Origin: Sporosarcina luteola
GTDB taxonomy: Bacteria; Bacillota; Bacilli; Bacillales_A; Planococcaceae
Direction: 5' to 3'
NCBI RefSeq assembly: GCF_007991495.1
Contig: NZ_BJYL01000034.1
Span: forward strand, 1 to 64,000
Length of the DNA stretch: 64,000 nucleotides
The notes under the pieces were generated by a model. It saw only the letters and a list, made by a program, of their open reading frames with translations. It was not told the origin of the DNA and ran no database searches. Below, piece after piece: positions 27,619 to 38,945 of this stretch. Position 1 is the stretch's first letter. Each line of letters starts with the position of its first letter. The position numbers and the translations under genes are program-made.

Positions 27619-28716
27619 ATGGAATTATTCAAATATATGGAAACTCACGATTATGAGCAACTCGTCATCTGTCAGGACAAAACTTCAGGCTTAAAAGCGA
27701 TCATCGCTATTCATGACACAACGCTTGGACCAGCTTTAGGCGGAACTCGCATGTGGACGTACGCAAGTGAAGAAGAAGCAATCGAGGATGCACTTCGACT
27801 TGCAAAAGGAATGACATATAAAAACGCTGCTGCAGGTTTGAATCTTGGCGGCGGTAAGACAGTTATCATCGGTAATCCAAGAACTGATAAAAATGATGAA
27901 ATGTTCCGCGCATTCGGTCGTTTCATAGAAGGATTGAACGGTAGATATATCACTGCGGAAGATGTGGGCACAACAGAAGCAGATATGGACTTGATTCATT
28001 TGGAAACTGATTATGTAACGGGTGTATCTGCGGAGTTCGGTTCTTCAGGCAATCCATCTCCAGTTACTGCATTCGGCGTTTACAAAGGAATGAAAGCAGC
28101 AGCAAAAGAAGCGTTCGGAAGCGATTCCCTTGAAGGCAAGACTGTTGCTGTACAAGGTGTAGGGAACGTTGCTTATACGCTGTGCGAGTACTTGCATGAA
28201 GAAGGCGCGAAATTGATCGTAGCGGATATTAATAAAGAAGCGGTACAACGAGCAGTTGATGCTTTTGGTGCAGTTGCAGTTTCTACCGAAGAAATCTATT
28301 CGCAAGAAGCGGATATTTTCGCTCCATGTGCACTTGGTGCCATCATCAACGACGAAACAATTCCACAATTGAAAGTGAAAGTTATTGCGGGCTCAGCGAA
28401 TAACCAATTGAAAAATCCGGAACACGGCGACATCATTCATGAAATGGGCATCGTTTATGCACCTGACTACGTCATCAACTCAGGTGGGGTTATTAACGTG
28501 GCGGATGAACTTGACGGTTATAATCGCGAACGTGCATTGAAGCGGGTAGCCGGTATTTACGATACAATCGAAAAAATCTTTGCAATTTCAAAACGCGATA
28601 ATATCCCTACCTACGTAGCGGCTGATCGACTTGCGGAAGAAAGAATTGCCCGTGTTGCAAAATCACGCAGCCAGTTTTTGCAAAATGAAAAAAGTGTCCT
28701 TTCGAACAGAAAATAA
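27619..28716 (+). CDS. bcd: Leucine dehydrogenase (branched-chain amino acid dehydrogenase)
   Basis: A 365-residue NAD-dependent Glu/Leu/Phe/Val dehydrogenase that deaminates leucine, valine and isoleucine to 2-keto acids. The substrate-binding and catalytic lysine region is [19 protein letters not shown]; the NAD fold is [17 protein letters not shown], followed by the acidic [19 protein letters not shown] lies before the ATG. It supplies the BKD complex encoded downstream. Confidence 0.95.
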   Translation: MELFKYMETHDYEQLVICQDKTSGLKAIIAIHDTTLGPALGGTRMWTYASEEEAIEDALRLAKGMTYKNAAAGLNLGGGKTVIIGNPRTDKNDEMFRAFGRFIEGLNGRYITAEDVGTTEADMDLIHLETDYVTGVSAEFGSSGNPSPVTAFGVYKGMKAAAKEAFGSDSLEGKTVAVQGVGNVAYTLCEYLHEEGAKLIVADINKEAVQRAVDAFGAVAVSTEEIYSQEADIFAPCALGAIINDETIPQLKVKVIAGSANNQLKNPEHGDIIHEMGIVYAPDYVINSGGVINVADELDGYNRERALKRVAGIYDTIEKIFAISKRDNIPTYVAADRLAEERIARVAKSRSQFLQNEKSVLSNRK

Positions 28717-28751
28717 CCAACGGCGCATCTTAGACGATAGGGGAGATAGTT

Positions 28752-29834
28752 GTGCAAAATAAGATCTTCAGGATCCTTGTTATTAATCCTGGTTCCACTT
28801 CAACGAAAATCGGTGTGTACGACAATGATCAGCTTATATTGGAAGACACATTGAGGCATACGGCAGAGGATCTTGCGCAATATCCTTCAGTTATCGACCA
28901 ATACGTTTTCAGGAAAGATGCCATCCTATCATCGATGAATCGCGGAGGAGTCGACTTGGACAGCATACATGCCGTTTGTGGAAGAGGCGGTCTACTCAGA
29001 CCGATAGCCGGAGGTACGTATGATGTGAATGAACCAATGATCGAAGACTTGAAAAAAGGCTTTTCCGGACAGCATGCATCGAACTTAGGTGGCATCATTG
29101 CTGACGAAATTGCAAAGGCGGCAGGGATTCCGGCATATATTGTCGACCCTGTCGTTGTTGATGAGATGCAGCCAATTGCCCGTATTTCGGGATTTTCCCT
29201 CGTCAGCCGAAAATCGATTTTTCATGCATTGAACCAAAAAGCAGTTGCAAGACGTTATGCGAAACAAGTCGGGAAAAATTATGATGAGTTGCGGCTAATT
29301 GTCACCCATATGGGAGGCGGAATAACAGTCGGTGCCCATCATTTAGGAAAAGTAATCGACGTCAACAACGGCTTGCACGGTGATGGACCGTTCAGTCCGG
29401 AACGTGCTGGAACCGTTCCTACCGGGGAGCTAGTCGATCTCTGCTATTCCGGAACCTATTTCCGTACTGAGATTATGGCGAGATTGGTAGGTAAAGGCGG
29501 CTTGGTCGGTTATCTTGGGACAAATGATGCTGTCACTGTTGAGAAGCGGATCGAAGGCGGCGATCAAGAAGCGGCGCTCGTCTATGAAGCGATGGCTTAT
29601 CAAGTAGCAAAAGAGATTGGAAGCGCAGCTGCAGTCCTTGAAGGAAAAGTGGACGCAATTATTTTGACTGGGGGGCTTGCCTACGGGAAACAATATGTCG
29701 AGATGATAAAATCCCGTATCCAATGGATTGCTGACGTAGTCGTCTACCCGGGAGAAGATGAATTGCAAGCGCTGGCTGAAGGAGCTTTACGGGTGTTGAA
29801 TGGCGAGGAGCAAGCAAAAACCTATCCGGCATAA
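28752..29834 (+). CDS. buk: Butyrate kinase
   Basis: A 360-residue acetokinase-family enzyme that transfers phosphate from butyryl- or branched acyl-phosphate to ADP. It has the N-terminal phosphate loop [24 protein letters not shown], the conserved [12 protein letters not shown] and the C-terminal [10 protein letters not shown]. The start is GTG 28752 with AGGGGAG upstream. It acts with Ptb for substrate-level phosphorylation. Confidence 0.94.
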   Translation: MQNKIFRILVINPGSTSTKIGVYDNDQLILEDTLRHTAEDLAQYPSVIDQYVFRKDAILSSMNRGGVDLDSIHAVCGRGGLLRPIAGGTYDVNEPMIEDLKKGFSGQHASNLGGIIADEIAKAAGIPAYIVDPVVVDEMQPIARISGFSLVSRKSIFHALNQKAVARRYAKQVGKNYDELRLIVTHMGGGITVGAHHLGKVIDVNNGLHGDGPFSPERAGTVPTGELVDLCYSGTYFRTEIMARLVGKGGLVGYLGTNDAVTVEKRIEGGDQEAALVYEAMAYQVAKEIGSAAAVLEGKVDAIILTGGLAYGKQYVEMIKSRIQWIADVVVYPGEDELQALAEGALRVLNGEEQAKTYPA

Positions 29835-29861
29835 TGGATAGTGATGAGGAGGCCATAAAGA

Positions 29862-31289
29862 ATGGCGGTCGAATACGATGTAGTTATTTTAGGCGGAGGA
29901 ACTGGTGGCTATGTCGCAGCTATCCGCGCTGCACAATTAGGTCTTAAAACAGCTCTTGTCGAGAAAGAGTTGCTTGGTGGAACTTGTCTCCATAAAGGAT
30001 GCATTCCAAGTAAAGCGTTACTGAAAAGCGCTGAAGTCTATAAGATGGCAAAAAATGACGCTGCATATTTCGGTGTCGAAACGACTGGAGCCACATTGAA
30101 CTTCGGACGTGTCCAAGCAAGGAAAGAAGAAATCGTCCAACAGCTTCATAAAGGCGTCACTGCCTTGATGAAGAAAGGGAAAATCGACGTCTATGAAGGC
30201 TTTGGCAGAATGCTTGGGCCGTCGATTTTCTCTCCTATGCCAGGTACAATTTCAGTTGAAATGAATAACGGTGAAGAGAATGAAATGCTCATCTTGAAAA
30301 ACCTTATTCTAGCTACCGGGTCAAGACCCCGCACGTTGCCTGGACTTGAACTGGACGAAGAACAAATCCTCTCTTCTGACGGAGCACTGAAGATGACCGA
30401 ATTACCAAAGTCCATGATCATTGTCGGCGGCGGAGTCATTGGAATCGAATGGGCTTCCATGTTAAATGATTTTGGCGTCGAAGTGACAGTTATTGAATAC
30501 GCTGACAGAATCATTCCGACAGAAGACGCTGACATTTCGAAGGAGATGAAAAAAATCCTTGCGAAAAAAGGAATCACATTTATGACAGGCGCGAAAGTAC
30601 TGCCTGAAACGCTTTCCAAAACAGCAGATTCGGTCACCATTTCTGCGGAGGTAGCTGGTGAGATGAAGGAATTCACTGCCGAAAAAATGCTCGTATCCGT
30701 AGGACGGCAAGCGAACACTGAAGGAATTGGCATTGAAAATACTGAAATTCAGGTAGATAAAGGCTACATCCAGACAAAACCGACGTTCCAGACGAAAGAA
30801 AGCCATATTTATGCAATTGGCGATGCCATCGGCGGACTTCAATTAGCACATGTAGCGTCACATGAAGGGATAGCTGCAGTAGAACATATTGCGGGTCTCT
30901 CCCCTGAACCAATCAATTATACAAACATTTCGCGTTGCATTTATTCAAGCCCTGAAGCTGCAAGCGTAGGGTTGACTGAAGCACAAGCGAAAGAGCAAGG
31001 CTACAATATGAAAGTCGGTAAGTTCCCATTTGCAGCCATCGGCAAAGCACTTGTCAACGGCAGTGCAGAAGGGTTCGTAAAAATCATCGCCGATAAAGAA
31101 AGCAACGACCTATTGGGCATTCATATGATCGGCGCCCACGCAACGGATCTGATTTCCGAAGCGGGACTCGCAATGGTCCTTGACGCAACTCCATGGGAAG
31201 TAGCATCAACCATCCACCCACACCCATCCCTCTCCGAAGTAATGGGCGAAGCCGCACTAGCAGTGGATGGCAAGGCTATTCATATGTGA
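29862..31289 (+). CDS. lpdV: Dihydrolipoyl dehydrogenase (E3) of the branched-chain 2-keto acid dehydrogenase
   Basis: A 475-residue FAD disulfide oxidoreductase that reoxidises dihydrolipoyl-E2 with NAD. It shows FAD motif GGGTGG (residues 11-16), redox cysteines Cys42 and Cys47 in GGTCLHKGCIPSK, the NAD motif GGGVIGIEWAS, the second FAD motif YAIGDAIGG and the C-terminal active-site dyad in HPHPSLSE. A GAGGAGG site precedes the ATG. It is the last gene before the repeat at 31336. Confidence 0.96.
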   Translation: MAVEYDVVILGGGTGGYVAAIRAAQLGLKTALVEKELLGGTCLHKGCIPSKALLKSAEVYKMAKNDAAYFGVETTGATLNFGRVQARKEEIVQQLHKGVTALMKKGKIDVYEGFGRMLGPSIFSPMPGTISVEMNNGEENEMLILKNLILATGSRPRTLPGLELDEEQILSSDGALKMTELPKSMIIVGGGVIGIEWASMLNDFGVEVTVIEYADRIIPTEDADISKEMKKILAKKGITFMTGAKVLPETLSKTADSVTISAEVAGEMKEFTAEKMLVSVGRQANTEGIGIENTEIQVDKGYIQTKPTFQTKESHIYAIGDAIGGLQLAHVASHEGIAAVEHIAGLSPEPINYTNISRCIYSSPEAASVGLTEAQAKEQGYNMKVGKFPFAAIGKALVNGSAEGFVKIIADKESNDLLGIHMIGAHATDLISEAGLAMVLDATPWEVASTIHPHPSLSEVMGEAALAVDGKAIHM

Positions 31290-31335
31290 TTTTTGATTGA
31301 CCCTGTGTAATATCACGTTGTTGTTATTAGGTAGT

Positions 31336-31525
31336 TCCGTTGATTGGAGCGAAAGGCGGCGACTCCACTGTCTAGCTCCAGGCGCTAGATGCTCGGGTCA
31401 TAAGTCAAAGCTGCTCTGTGGCAAAGACCGCCACGCCGCATCTTTGCCTTATGCCTGTCGCATCTGAGCAAGCGCCTTCCGCTTTTCGTCTGGAAAGCGT
31501 CCGCCTGGAGCGGAAATCAACCGTT
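31336..31525 (+). repeat. Full-length GC-rich dispersed repeat inside the bkd operon
   Basis: About 190 bases beginning GTTGATTGGAGCGAAAGGCG and ending with CGTCCGCCTGGAGCGGAAA. The middle contains further inverted segments such as CTAGCTCCAGGCGCTAGATG. The same end modules occur at 5026, 10172 and 55598. It occupies most of the 294-base gap between lpdV and bkdAA; no gene or clear terminator is seen there. Confidence 0.75.
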
Positions 31526-31583
31526 TTATTTAGCAGGTCACTTGATTTAATTATGACAATCGACACGAAGGGGGATTCATACA

Positions 31584-32591
31584 ATGGCAAAATCGCGTCA
31601 TGAAGAACTAGGACTGACAAACGAAGACGTTTTGGCAATATATGAAACAATGGTCATGGCAAGGCGTTTAGACGAGCGTATGTGGCTTTTAAACCGCGCT
31701 GGAAAAATTCCATTCGTCATCTCCTGCCAAGGACAAGAAGCAGCACAAGCAGGAGCTGCCTATGCACTCGACAAAGATAAAGACTGGATTGCCCCATACT
31801 ATCGTGACATGGGCGTCGTCCTCCACTTTGGAATGACACCAAAAGAACTAATGCTTTCGGCATTCGCCAAAGCAGAAGATCCAAACTCAGGCGGCCGTCA
31901 AATGCCTGGCCACTTCGGCCAACGTAAAAACCGCATCCTAACAGGCTCATCTCCAGTGACAACGCAACTTCCACACGCAGTCGGCGTTGCACTCGCAGCT
32001 AAAATGAAAAAAGAAGACTTCATCACATTCGTCACATTAGGTGAAGGTTCATCCAACCAAGGGGATTTCCACGAAGGAATGAACTTCGCGGGCGTCCATA
32101 AATTACCGACAGTGATCATGGTCGAAAACAATAAATATGCAATTTCCGTACCAATTGAAAAACAGTTGGCATGTGAGAACGTTTCTGACCGAGCGATCGG
32201 CTACGGAATGCCGGGTGTAACGATTGATGGTACGGATCCACTTGAAGTGTACCGCGTCGTCAAGGAAGCAGCAGATCGTGCACGAAGCGGCGAAGGCCCA
32301 AGCCTTGTCGAGGCTGTTTGCTACCGATTGACTGCTCACTCATCAGACGACGACCACCGTCTGTACCGAGATGCTGAAGAACTTGAAGCTGAAAAGAAAC
32401 TCGATCCAATCCCTAAATTTGCTGCTTATTTAAAAGAAGCGGGCGTTATGGATGATGCGTATGAAAAAGAAATGGACGAACGCATCAAGGCAATTGTCAA
32501 TGAAGCGACGGATTATGCAGAAAAAGCTCCTTACGCAGAGCCGGAATATGCACTTCACCACGTCTATAAAGAGGAAGGGGGAGACAGATAA
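31584..32591 (+). CDS. bkdAA: 2-oxoisovalerate dehydrogenase E1 alpha subunit
   Basis: A 335-residue TPP-dependent E1 alpha of the branched-chain 2-keto acid dehydrogenase, decarboxylating the keto acids made by Bcd. The TPP/Mg motif is GEGSSNQGDFHEGMNFAGVH with ENNKYAIS; the phosphorylation-loop-like segment is RLTAHSSDDDHRLYR. The ATG follows GAAGGGGG. The TAATG overlap with bkdAB indicates coupling. Confidence 0.95.
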   Translation: MAKSRHEELGLTNEDVLAIYETMVMARRLDERMWLLNRAGKIPFVISCQGQEAAQAGAAYALDKDKDWIAPYYRDMGVVLHFGMTPKELMLSAFAKAEDPNSGGRQMPGHFGQRKNRILTGSSPVTTQLPHAVGVALAAKMKKEDFITFVTLGEGSSNQGDFHEGMNFAGVHKLPTVIMVENNKYAISVPIEKQLACENVSDRAIGYGMPGVTIDGTDPLEVYRVVKEAADRARSGEGPSLVEAVCYRLTAHSSDDDHRLYRDAEELEAEKKLDPIPKFAAYLKEAGVMDDAYEKEMDERIKAIVNEATDYAEKAPYAEPEYALHHVYKEEGGDR

Positions 32592-33574
32592 TGGCTGTAC
32601 TTTCATATATTGACGCAATTACACAAGCGATGAAAGAAGAAATGGAACGGGACGACAACGTATTCGTTCTTGGAGAAGACGTCGGTCGAAAAGGCGGTGT
32701 ATTCAAAGCGACTACTGGCCTTTATGACCAATTCGGTGAATATCGTGCGCTCGACACGCCGCTTGCTGAATCCGCGATTGCCGGAGTAGGTATCGGTGCT
32801 GCGATGTACGGAATGCGACCAATAGCTGAAATGCAATTCGCTGACTTTATTATGCCGGCAGTCAACCAGATTGTTTCGGAAGCTGCGAAAATCCGTTACC
32901 GCTCTAACAATGACTGGTCTTGCCCGATTGTCATCCGCGCACCATTCGGCGGTGGAATCCATGGTGCTCTTTACCATTCCCAATCCGTCGAGTCGATGTT
33001 CGCAAGCACGCCTGGTTTGAAAATCGTCATCCCGTCAACACCATATGACGCAAAAGGACTATTGAAAGCTGCAATAAGAGATGATGATCCGGTCTTGTTC
33101 TTTGAACATAAGCGTGCTTATCGTTTGATTAAAGGTGAAGTTCCTGAAGAGGAATACGTATTGCCAATAGGAAAAGCCGATGTGAAACGTGAAGGCGATG
33201 ATATTACAATCATCACTTACGGATTATGTGTACATTTTGCATTGCAAGCTGCTGAAAGGCTTGCGGAAGATGGAATTTCCGCTCATATCCTTGATTTGCG
33301 TACTGTTTATCCTCTTGATAAAGAAGCGATCATTGAAGCAGCTTCAAAAACTGGTAAAGTATTGCTCGTCACCGAAGATAATTTGGAAGGAAGCATTATG
33401 AGTGAGGTATCTGCGATCATCGCGGAGAATTGCCTATTCGATCTAGATGCGCCTATCAAACGTCTTGCGGGACCTGATATTCCTGCAATGCCATATGCAC
33501 CAACAATGGAGAAATTTTTCATGGTCAACCCGGACAAAGTTGAAAAAGCGGCGCGTGAATTGGCGGAATTTTAA
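32591..33574 (+). CDS. bkdAB: 2-oxoisovalerate dehydrogenase E1 beta subunit
   Basis: A 327-residue E1 beta partner. Conserved segments are LGEDVGRKGGVFKATTGL, DTPLAESAIAGVGIGAAMYG, IRAPFGGGIHGALYHSQSVE and the transketolase C-terminal LDLRTVYPLDKEAI. Its start shares one base with the bkdAA stop. Confidence 0.95.
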   Translation: MAVLSYIDAITQAMKEEMERDDNVFVLGEDVGRKGGVFKATTGLYDQFGEYRALDTPLAESAIAGVGIGAAMYGMRPIAEMQFADFIMPAVNQIVSEAAKIRYRSNNDWSCPIVIRAPFGGGIHGALYHSQSVESMFASTPGLKIVIPSTPYDAKGLLKAAIRDDDPVLFFEHKRAYRLIKGEVPEEEYVLPIGKADVKREGDDITIITYGLCVHFALQAAERLAEDGISAHILDLRTVYPLDKEAIIEAASKTGKVLLVTEDNLEGSIMSEVSAIIAENCLFDLDAPIKRLAGPDIPAMPYAPTMEKFFMVNPDKVEKAARELAEF

Positions 33575-33594
33575 TTAGAAAGGAGGATTTCAAA

Positions 33595-34917
33595 TTGGCA
33601 ATTGAAAAAATCGAAATGCCTAAACTTGGTGAAAGTGTTACTGAAGGAACGATTGAAAAGTGGCTCGTGAAACCAGGGGATACGGTAAATAAATACGATC
33701 CTTTAGCAGAAGTGAATACGGATAAAGTGACGGCGGAAATCCCTTCATCTTTCTCTGGAACAATTAAAGAAATCATCGTGCAAGAGGGCGAAACTGTGGA
33801 AGTCGGAGTCGTCGTCTGTACAATTGAAACTGAAGGTGGCGCGGAAGGAAGCGAAGGACAGGATAGTCAGCCTGCGGCGGTTCCTGCCAAGGAAGAACCA
33901 GCGAATGAAATGCCTGCCGCTGGCTCCCAAAAGCCAGCTTCACCAATCAAACAAGGAGCAGGCGCTGCTCGCTATTCTCCGGCAGTTATGAGACTTGCCC
34001 AGGAAAATAATATTGATCTTTCCCTCGTTCAGGGGTCTGGAAAAGAAGGGCGCATTACGCGTAAAGATATCCAATCCATTATTGATAGTGGAGAAATGCC
34101 AACTGCTCCAGTTGAAGTTGAACAGCCTGCAGCAACCGAAACGAAAGCTGCTCCAGCCGCTGAACAACGTCCTGTGAGCAAGCCGGCAGTAACTGAATCA
34201 ATCCCTGCCGCCGCTGGAGATATCGAAATTCCAATCACTGGTGTACGCCGGGCAATCGCTACGAACATGCTCCGCTCTAAACATGAGGCACCGCATGCGT
34301 GGACGATGATTGAGGTGGATGTAACAAATCTCGTTCAATACCGTGATTCATTGAAAAACGATTTCAAACAAAAAGAGGGCTTCAATCTTACCTACTTCGC
34401 TTTCTTCGTGAAAGCTGTATCACAAGCATTGAAAGAATTCCCGATGATGAACTCTATGTGGGCGGGAGATAAAATCATCCAAAAGAAAGACATCAATATA
34501 TCTATTGCTGTCGCTACGGATGATGCTTTGTACGTCCCTGTCATCAAACATGCAGATGAGAAATCGATCAAAGGAATCGGCCGTGATATCAATGATCTGG
34601 CTTCTAAAGTCCGTTCTGGTAAATTGAAATCGGATGAAATGCAAGGCGGCACCTTTACTGTGAACAACACAGGTTCATTTGGTTCTGTCCAATCGATGGG
34701 CATTATCAATTACCCGCAAGCAGCAATCCTTCAAGTCGAATCGATTGTAAAACGTCCTGTCGTAATGAGCGGCGGCATGATTGGTGTTAGAGATATGGTG
34801 AATCTATGCTTATCACTTGACCACCGAGTATTGGACGGCCTTGTAGCCGGACGTTTCCTTGCACGCGTTAAAGAAATACTTGAAAATATCACTGCAGATA
34901 ATACATCTGTCTATTGA
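33595..34917 (+). CDS. bkdB: Dihydrolipoamide acyltransferase E2 of the branched-chain 2-keto acid dehydrogenase
   Basis: A 440-residue E2. The lipoyl domain (residues 1-80) has the lipoylated Lys44 in NTDKVTAE. An Ala/Pro/Glu-rich linker is followed by the E1/E3-binding domain (ARYSPAVMRLAQENNIDLS, about 123-160), a second linker and the catalytic domain ending LDHRVLDGLVAGRFLAR with the active-site His. TTG 33595 follows AAAGGAGG. It is the last gene of the operon. Confidence 0.95.
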   Translation: MAIEKIEMPKLGESVTEGTIEKWLVKPGDTVNKYDPLAEVNTDKVTAEIPSSFSGTIKEIIVQEGETVEVGVVVCTIETEGGAEGSEGQDSQPAAVPAKEEPANEMPAAGSQKPASPIKQGAGAARYSPAVMRLAQENNIDLSLVQGSGKEGRITRKDIQSIIDSGEMPTAPVEVEQPAATETKAAPAAEQRPVSKPAVTESIPAAAGDIEIPITGVRRAIATNMLRSKHEAPHAWTMIEVDVTNLVQYRDSLKNDFKQKEGFNLTYFAFFVKAVSQALKEFPMMNSMWAGDKIIQKKDINISIAVATDDALYVPVIKHADEKSIKGIGRDINDLASKVRSGKLKSDEMQGGTFTVNNTGSFGSVQSMGIINYPQAAILQVESIVKRPVVMSGGMIGVRDMVNLCLSLDHRVLDGLVAGRFLARVKEILENITADNTSVY

Positions 34918-34927
34918 TGAAAATGCG

Positions 34928-34959
34928 GCTGTCTCTCTACGTGGGAGGCAGCTTTTTAT
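34928..34959 (+). terminator. Terminator of the bkd operon
   Basis: GCTGTCTCTC pairs with GGGAGGCAGC (with G-U pairs), followed by TTTTTA. Confidence 0.75.
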
Positions 34960-35121
34960 AAGAAGAATTAGTTGAATATAGCATATTCCCGTAACGAGAT
35001 CACATATCATTATAACTTTCAAAGAAATCGCATGTCAGGTACACTATAAGTAGTCTTGGATATTGAATGAGACGAATTTTACATAACAGACTCCTCATAA
35101 ATAACGAAAGGAGCAATCCAA

Positions 35122-36795
35122 TTGACAATTGAGAATATGAAAAAAACAACATTTGAGAAAGCGGATTTTCAACAATGGAAAAAACTTGCTGAACAATCGC
35201 TAAAAGGAAAGCCTTTTGAAAGTTTACGGACACCTACATTGGAAGGAATCGATCTTCAACCCCTTTATTTTGATAGGTCAAGTTCGGACAATACGGCAGT
35301 CATCCAGACAATGGAGGAAAATCCGGATTGGACTATTGCACAACAAACGATTGCCGAAACTGCAATTTCATTTCTGGAACAACTTACAGACTCCCTTGCA
35401 AAAGGGAATGAATCAATTGTATACGATGGCGTATATCCATTTGAATGGGAAGAGGATCAGCTGTTAGAATTTGCCGCGTTGCTGACAAAATATCCCGTAT
35501 TTCTTATGAATATTAAAAGCGATGATCCGATTTTGAGAGCTTTTGATTTTGTTCATCATGAAGTGAGGGAATCAGTAAATGGCATTGTCCAGTCAACGGA
35601 CTGGACTCTGCCAGTAGGCTACAAAAACCTTAGGACGAACGGTGTCGATCTTTGGAAAGTACATCATGATGGGGCCGACGCTGTAACGGAGTTGGCAATT
35701 GCGCTTTGTGAAGCTTCCAAACTTGCATCCTCCTACGGGTCATTCCAGGAATTTGCCGAAGACTTTTTTATCCGATTCGCCATCGATACGCATTTCTTCA
35801 TGGAAATTGCCAAATTGCGTGCATTCCGTATTTTATGGACAGCTTTTTCTAAAGCATATGACGTCGACAATGCACCCCGAATTCCTATAATGGCTGTAAC
35901 ATCCATACGTTCGTATTCAAAATTGGATCCTTATGTGAATTTACTTCGGGCGGGAAATGAGGCATTCGCAGCAATTTTAGGCGGCGCTTCTGTCATTACT
36001 GTCCATCCTTTTGATTACTTAACTGGTCCCAATGCAAGTTCCATTCGATACAGCAGAAATATCCAACTCGTTTTAAAAGAAGAGACACATGTTGAAAAAG
36101 TGCTTGACCCTGCAGGTGGTTCTTATTTCATCGAAAAACTAACGGATGAACTTGTCGAAAAGGCATGGGAATTATTTTTGGACATCGAAAATAAGGGCGG
36201 AGTAGACGTCTTTCTACAAAATGGGTTATTGAATGAGCTTTTAGCGAAACGACAAGAAGAAATAGCTACTGGCAAAAAATCATTGATCGGCACAAATGTG
36301 TATGCTGAACTGACAGCTACAAGCTTTGCCGATTGGAATCATTCCGGACAAAATGATCGCCTATCGAAGCCGTTCGAGGAATTACGAAAATTATTTAGTG
36401 AACAACAACCAATCACGACGTTGCTCACATTCGGCGATATAAAAGATTTTAAACCACGTGCCGATTTTGTTACAGGATTTTTAGCGGCTGGAGGCATAAA
36501 GGGCAAATGGAGTCCTGCGTTCCAAACAGCCCAACAGGCCATTGACTATTTGAAAAAAGAGAAGCCGGATTATGCAATTATTTGTGCAACTGATGAGCAA
36601 TTATCAGCAATTATGGATTCGCTTCTTGAACAGTTGCCTGAAATGATTTTAGTAGATGTTGCGGGAAGAATCGATAGAGAGACCGAGTTGAAATGGCAAC
36701 AAAAAGGGCTGAATGGAACGATTTTCAACGGTCAAAACAAAATAGAAAAACTCCGCAGCGTCTTTGATTCATGGCAAGGGAGGATTCGTAAATGA
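35122..36795 (+). CDS. mutA: Methylmalonyl-CoA mutase small subunit
   Basis: A 557-residue non-catalytic subunit of the heterodimeric mutase. It keeps the TIM-barrel fold related to MutB ([39 protein letters not shown]). Its C-terminal cobalamin-like domain lacks the DxHxxG motif, as is normal for MutA. TTG 35122 follows AAAGGAG. The stop overlaps mutB by four bases. It probably receives propionyl-CoA carbon derived from valine and isoleucine via bkd and mmdA. Confidence 0.92.
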   Translation: MTIENMKKTTFEKADFQQWKKLAEQSLKGKPFESLRTPTLEGIDLQPLYFDRSSSDNTAVIQTMEENPDWTIAQQTIAETAISFLEQLTDSLAKGNESIVYDGVYPFEWEEDQLLEFAALLTKYPVFLMNIKSDDPILRAFDFVHHEVRESVNGIVQSTDWTLPVGYKNLRTNGVDLWKVHHDGADAVTELAIALCEASKLASSYGSFQEFAEDFFIRFAIDTHFFMEIAKLRAFRILWTAFSKAYDVDNAPRIPIMAVTSIRSYSKLDPYVNLLRAGNEAFAAILGGASVITVHPFDYLTGPNASSIRYSRNIQLVLKEETHVEKVLDPAGGSYFIEKLTDELVEKAWELFLDIENKGGVDVFLQNGLLNELLAKRQEEIATGKKSLIGTNVYAELTATSFADWNHSGQNDRLSKPFEELRKLFSEQQPITTLLTFGDIKDFKPRADFVTGFLAAGGIKGKWSPAFQTAQQAIDYLKKEKPDYAIICATDEQLSAIMDSLLEQLPEMILVDVAGRIDRETELKWQQKGLNGTIFNGQNKIEKLRSVFDSWQGRIRK

Positions 36796-38945
36796 AGAAA
36801 CCAGACTTTCATAAAGTTGACATAGATAGACTGAAAATAACCGGAGACTCTGCTCGCAATGAAAACTCATTTCTTACAAATGAAGGAATCGAAATCAAAA
36901 CAAGCTACACAAAAGAGGACACGGCAGGGATCTCTCATTTAGATGATTTTCCTGGAGTTGCTCCAAATACACGCGGTCCTTATCCGACAATGTACGTAGC
37001 ACGCCCTTGGACGGTTCGTCAATATGCCGGTTTTTCCACGGCAGAAGAGAGTAATGCATTTTATCGACGGAACTTGGCGATGGGTCAAAAAGGCTTGTCT
37101 GTCGCGTTTGATTTGGCGACACACCGCGGATACGACTCAGACCATCCACGTGTAACAGGCGATGTCGGTAAAGCTGGCGTCGCAATTGACTCAGTCGAAG
37201 ACATGAAAATCCTGTTCGACGGCATCCCGCTCGATAAAATGTCGGTTTCCATGACAATGAACGGTGCTGTTCTTCCGATAATGGCATTTTATATTATAGC
37301 GGCGGAAGAACAAGGTGTGTCTCCTGATAAGCTTTCCGGAACGATACAAAATGATATTTTAAAAGAATATATGGTGCGGAATACGTATATTTTCCCTCCT
37401 GAAATGTCGATGCGGATCATTGCGGATATTTTCGAATATACATCGAAGAATATGCCGAAATTCAACTCCATTTCGATTTCCGGTTATCATATGCAAGAAG
37501 CCGGGGCAACAGCTGATATTGAGCTTGCCTACACCTTGGCGGACGGCTTGGAATATGTCCGTACCGGGCTCAAAGCTGGAATTGACATTGATTCATTCGC
37601 ACCGCGCCTATCGTTCTTCTGGGCAATCGGCATGAATTACTTTATGGAAATCGCCAAGATGCGCGCTGCCCGTAAAATATGGGCTCAAATGATGCAGTCA
37701 TTCAATCCATCCAACCCGAAATCACTTGCGTTAAGGACGCATTCGCAAACTTCCGGTTGGAGCTTGACAGAGCAAGATCCTTTCAATAATGTAACGCGAA
37801 CGCTGATTGAAGCGAATGCAGCAGCGATGGGGCATACACAATCATTGCATACCAACGCACTCGATGAGGCAATTGCATTACCGACGGACTTTTCTGCGCG
37901 GATTGCACGGAATACACAATTGTTTCTACAGGAAGAAACGTTTATGACGAAGACGATCGATCCGTGGGGCGGTTCCTATTATGTTGAAAAGCTGACAGCG
38001 GAATTGACGGAAAAAGCGTGGGCGTTAATCGAAGAAATTGAAGAGTTGGGCGGAATGGCGAAGGCGATAGAAACAGGCTTGCCAAAAATGAAAATTGAAG
38101 AAGCTGCTGCCAAACGTCAAGCGAAAATCGATTCTCGTGCCGAAACAATCGTCGGAGTCAATAAATACCGACTTGAAAAAGAAGAGCCGATTGATATTTT
38201 GGATATTGACAATACGCTCGTCCGCCAAAAACAGATTGATCGCATTCATACGATGAAAAAGACACGTGATGAAAGTGCGGTGAAACATGCACTAGAGGCA
38301 CTAACGGATGCTGCGCGAAGTGGCGATGGCAATCTATTGGCATTGTCAGTAAATGCAGCACGGGTTAGGGCGACAATCGGGGAAATATCGGACGCGATTG
38401 AGAAAGTGTCCGGCAGACATAAGGCGGTGATCCGTTCAGTGAGTGGCGTGTACAGTTCAAACTTCTCGAATGCGGAAGAAATCGAAGAAGTGAAAAAGAT
38501 GACAGAAGAATTCATGGAGAATGAAGGACGCCGCCCTCGAATCCTTATTGCGAAAATGGGGCAGGATGGACATGACCGAGGGGCGAAAGTAATTGCCTCC
38601 TCATTTGCAGACTTAGGATTCGACGTGGATATTGGTCCTTTATTCCAAACCCCGGAAGAGACGGCGTTGCAGGCTGCTGAAAATGACGTGCATGTAATCG
38701 GGGTAAGTTCACTTGCCGCTGGACATAAAACTCTTGTGCCGGCATTACGGAACGAACTGGCGAAGATCGGAAGAGAAGACATTCTGATTGTCGTAGGAGG
38801 GGTCATTCCTGCACAAGACTATGACTTCTTGAGAAACAACGGAGCGACCGCTATTTTCGGTCCGGGAACAGTTATCCCCGTTGCCGCCCAGAAAGTGATT
38901 GAAAGTATTTATCTTGCGCTCGGTTATGAGGAAGTGACAGAGTGA
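36792..38945 (+). CDS. mutB: Methylmalonyl-CoA mutase large (catalytic) subunit
   Basis: A 717-residue adenosylcobalamin enzyme that converts (R)-methylmalonyl-CoA to succinyl-CoA. The barrel has [38 protein letters not shown] and [19 protein letters not shown]. The C-terminal B12 domain has the base-off motif in [15 protein letters not shown] (Asp and His around residues 594-596) and [13 protein letters not shown]-type Ser and Gly contacts. It is coupled to mutA upstream and meaB downstream. Confidence 0.96.
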   Translation: MKKPDFHKVDIDRLKITGDSARNENSFLTNEGIEIKTSYTKEDTAGISHLDDFPGVAPNTRGPYPTMYVARPWTVRQYAGFSTAEESNAFYRRNLAMGQKGLSVAFDLATHRGYDSDHPRVTGDVGKAGVAIDSVEDMKILFDGIPLDKMSVSMTMNGAVLPIMAFYIIAAEEQGVSPDKLSGTIQNDILKEYMVRNTYIFPPEMSMRIIADIFEYTSKNMPKFNSISISGYHMQEAGATADIELAYTLADGLEYVRTGLKAGIDIDSFAPRLSFFWAIGMNYFMEIAKMRAARKIWAQMMQSFNPSNPKSLALRTHSQTSGWSLTEQDPFNNVTRTLIEANAAAMGHTQSLHTNALDEAIALPTDFSARIARNTQLFLQEETFMTKTIDPWGGSYYVEKLTAELTEKAWALIEEIEELGGMAKAIETGLPKMKIEEAAAKRQAKIDSRAETIVGVNKYRLEKEEPIDILDIDNTLVRQKQIDRIHTMKKTRDESAVKHALEALTDAARSGDGNLLALSVNAARVRATIGEISDAIEKVSGRHKAVIRSVSGVYSSNFSNAEEIEEVKKMTEEFMENEGRRPRILIAKMGQDGHDRGAKVIASSFADLGFDVDIGPLFQTPEETALQAAENDVHVIGVSSLAAGHKTLVPALRNELAKIGREDILIVVGGVIPAQDYDFLRNNGATAIFGPGTVIPVAAQKVIESIYLALGYEEVTE

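Noticed and set aside
35122-36795. MutA as a defective mutase because the cobalamin motif is missing
   Set aside because: The small subunit of heterodimeric mutases normally lacks it.
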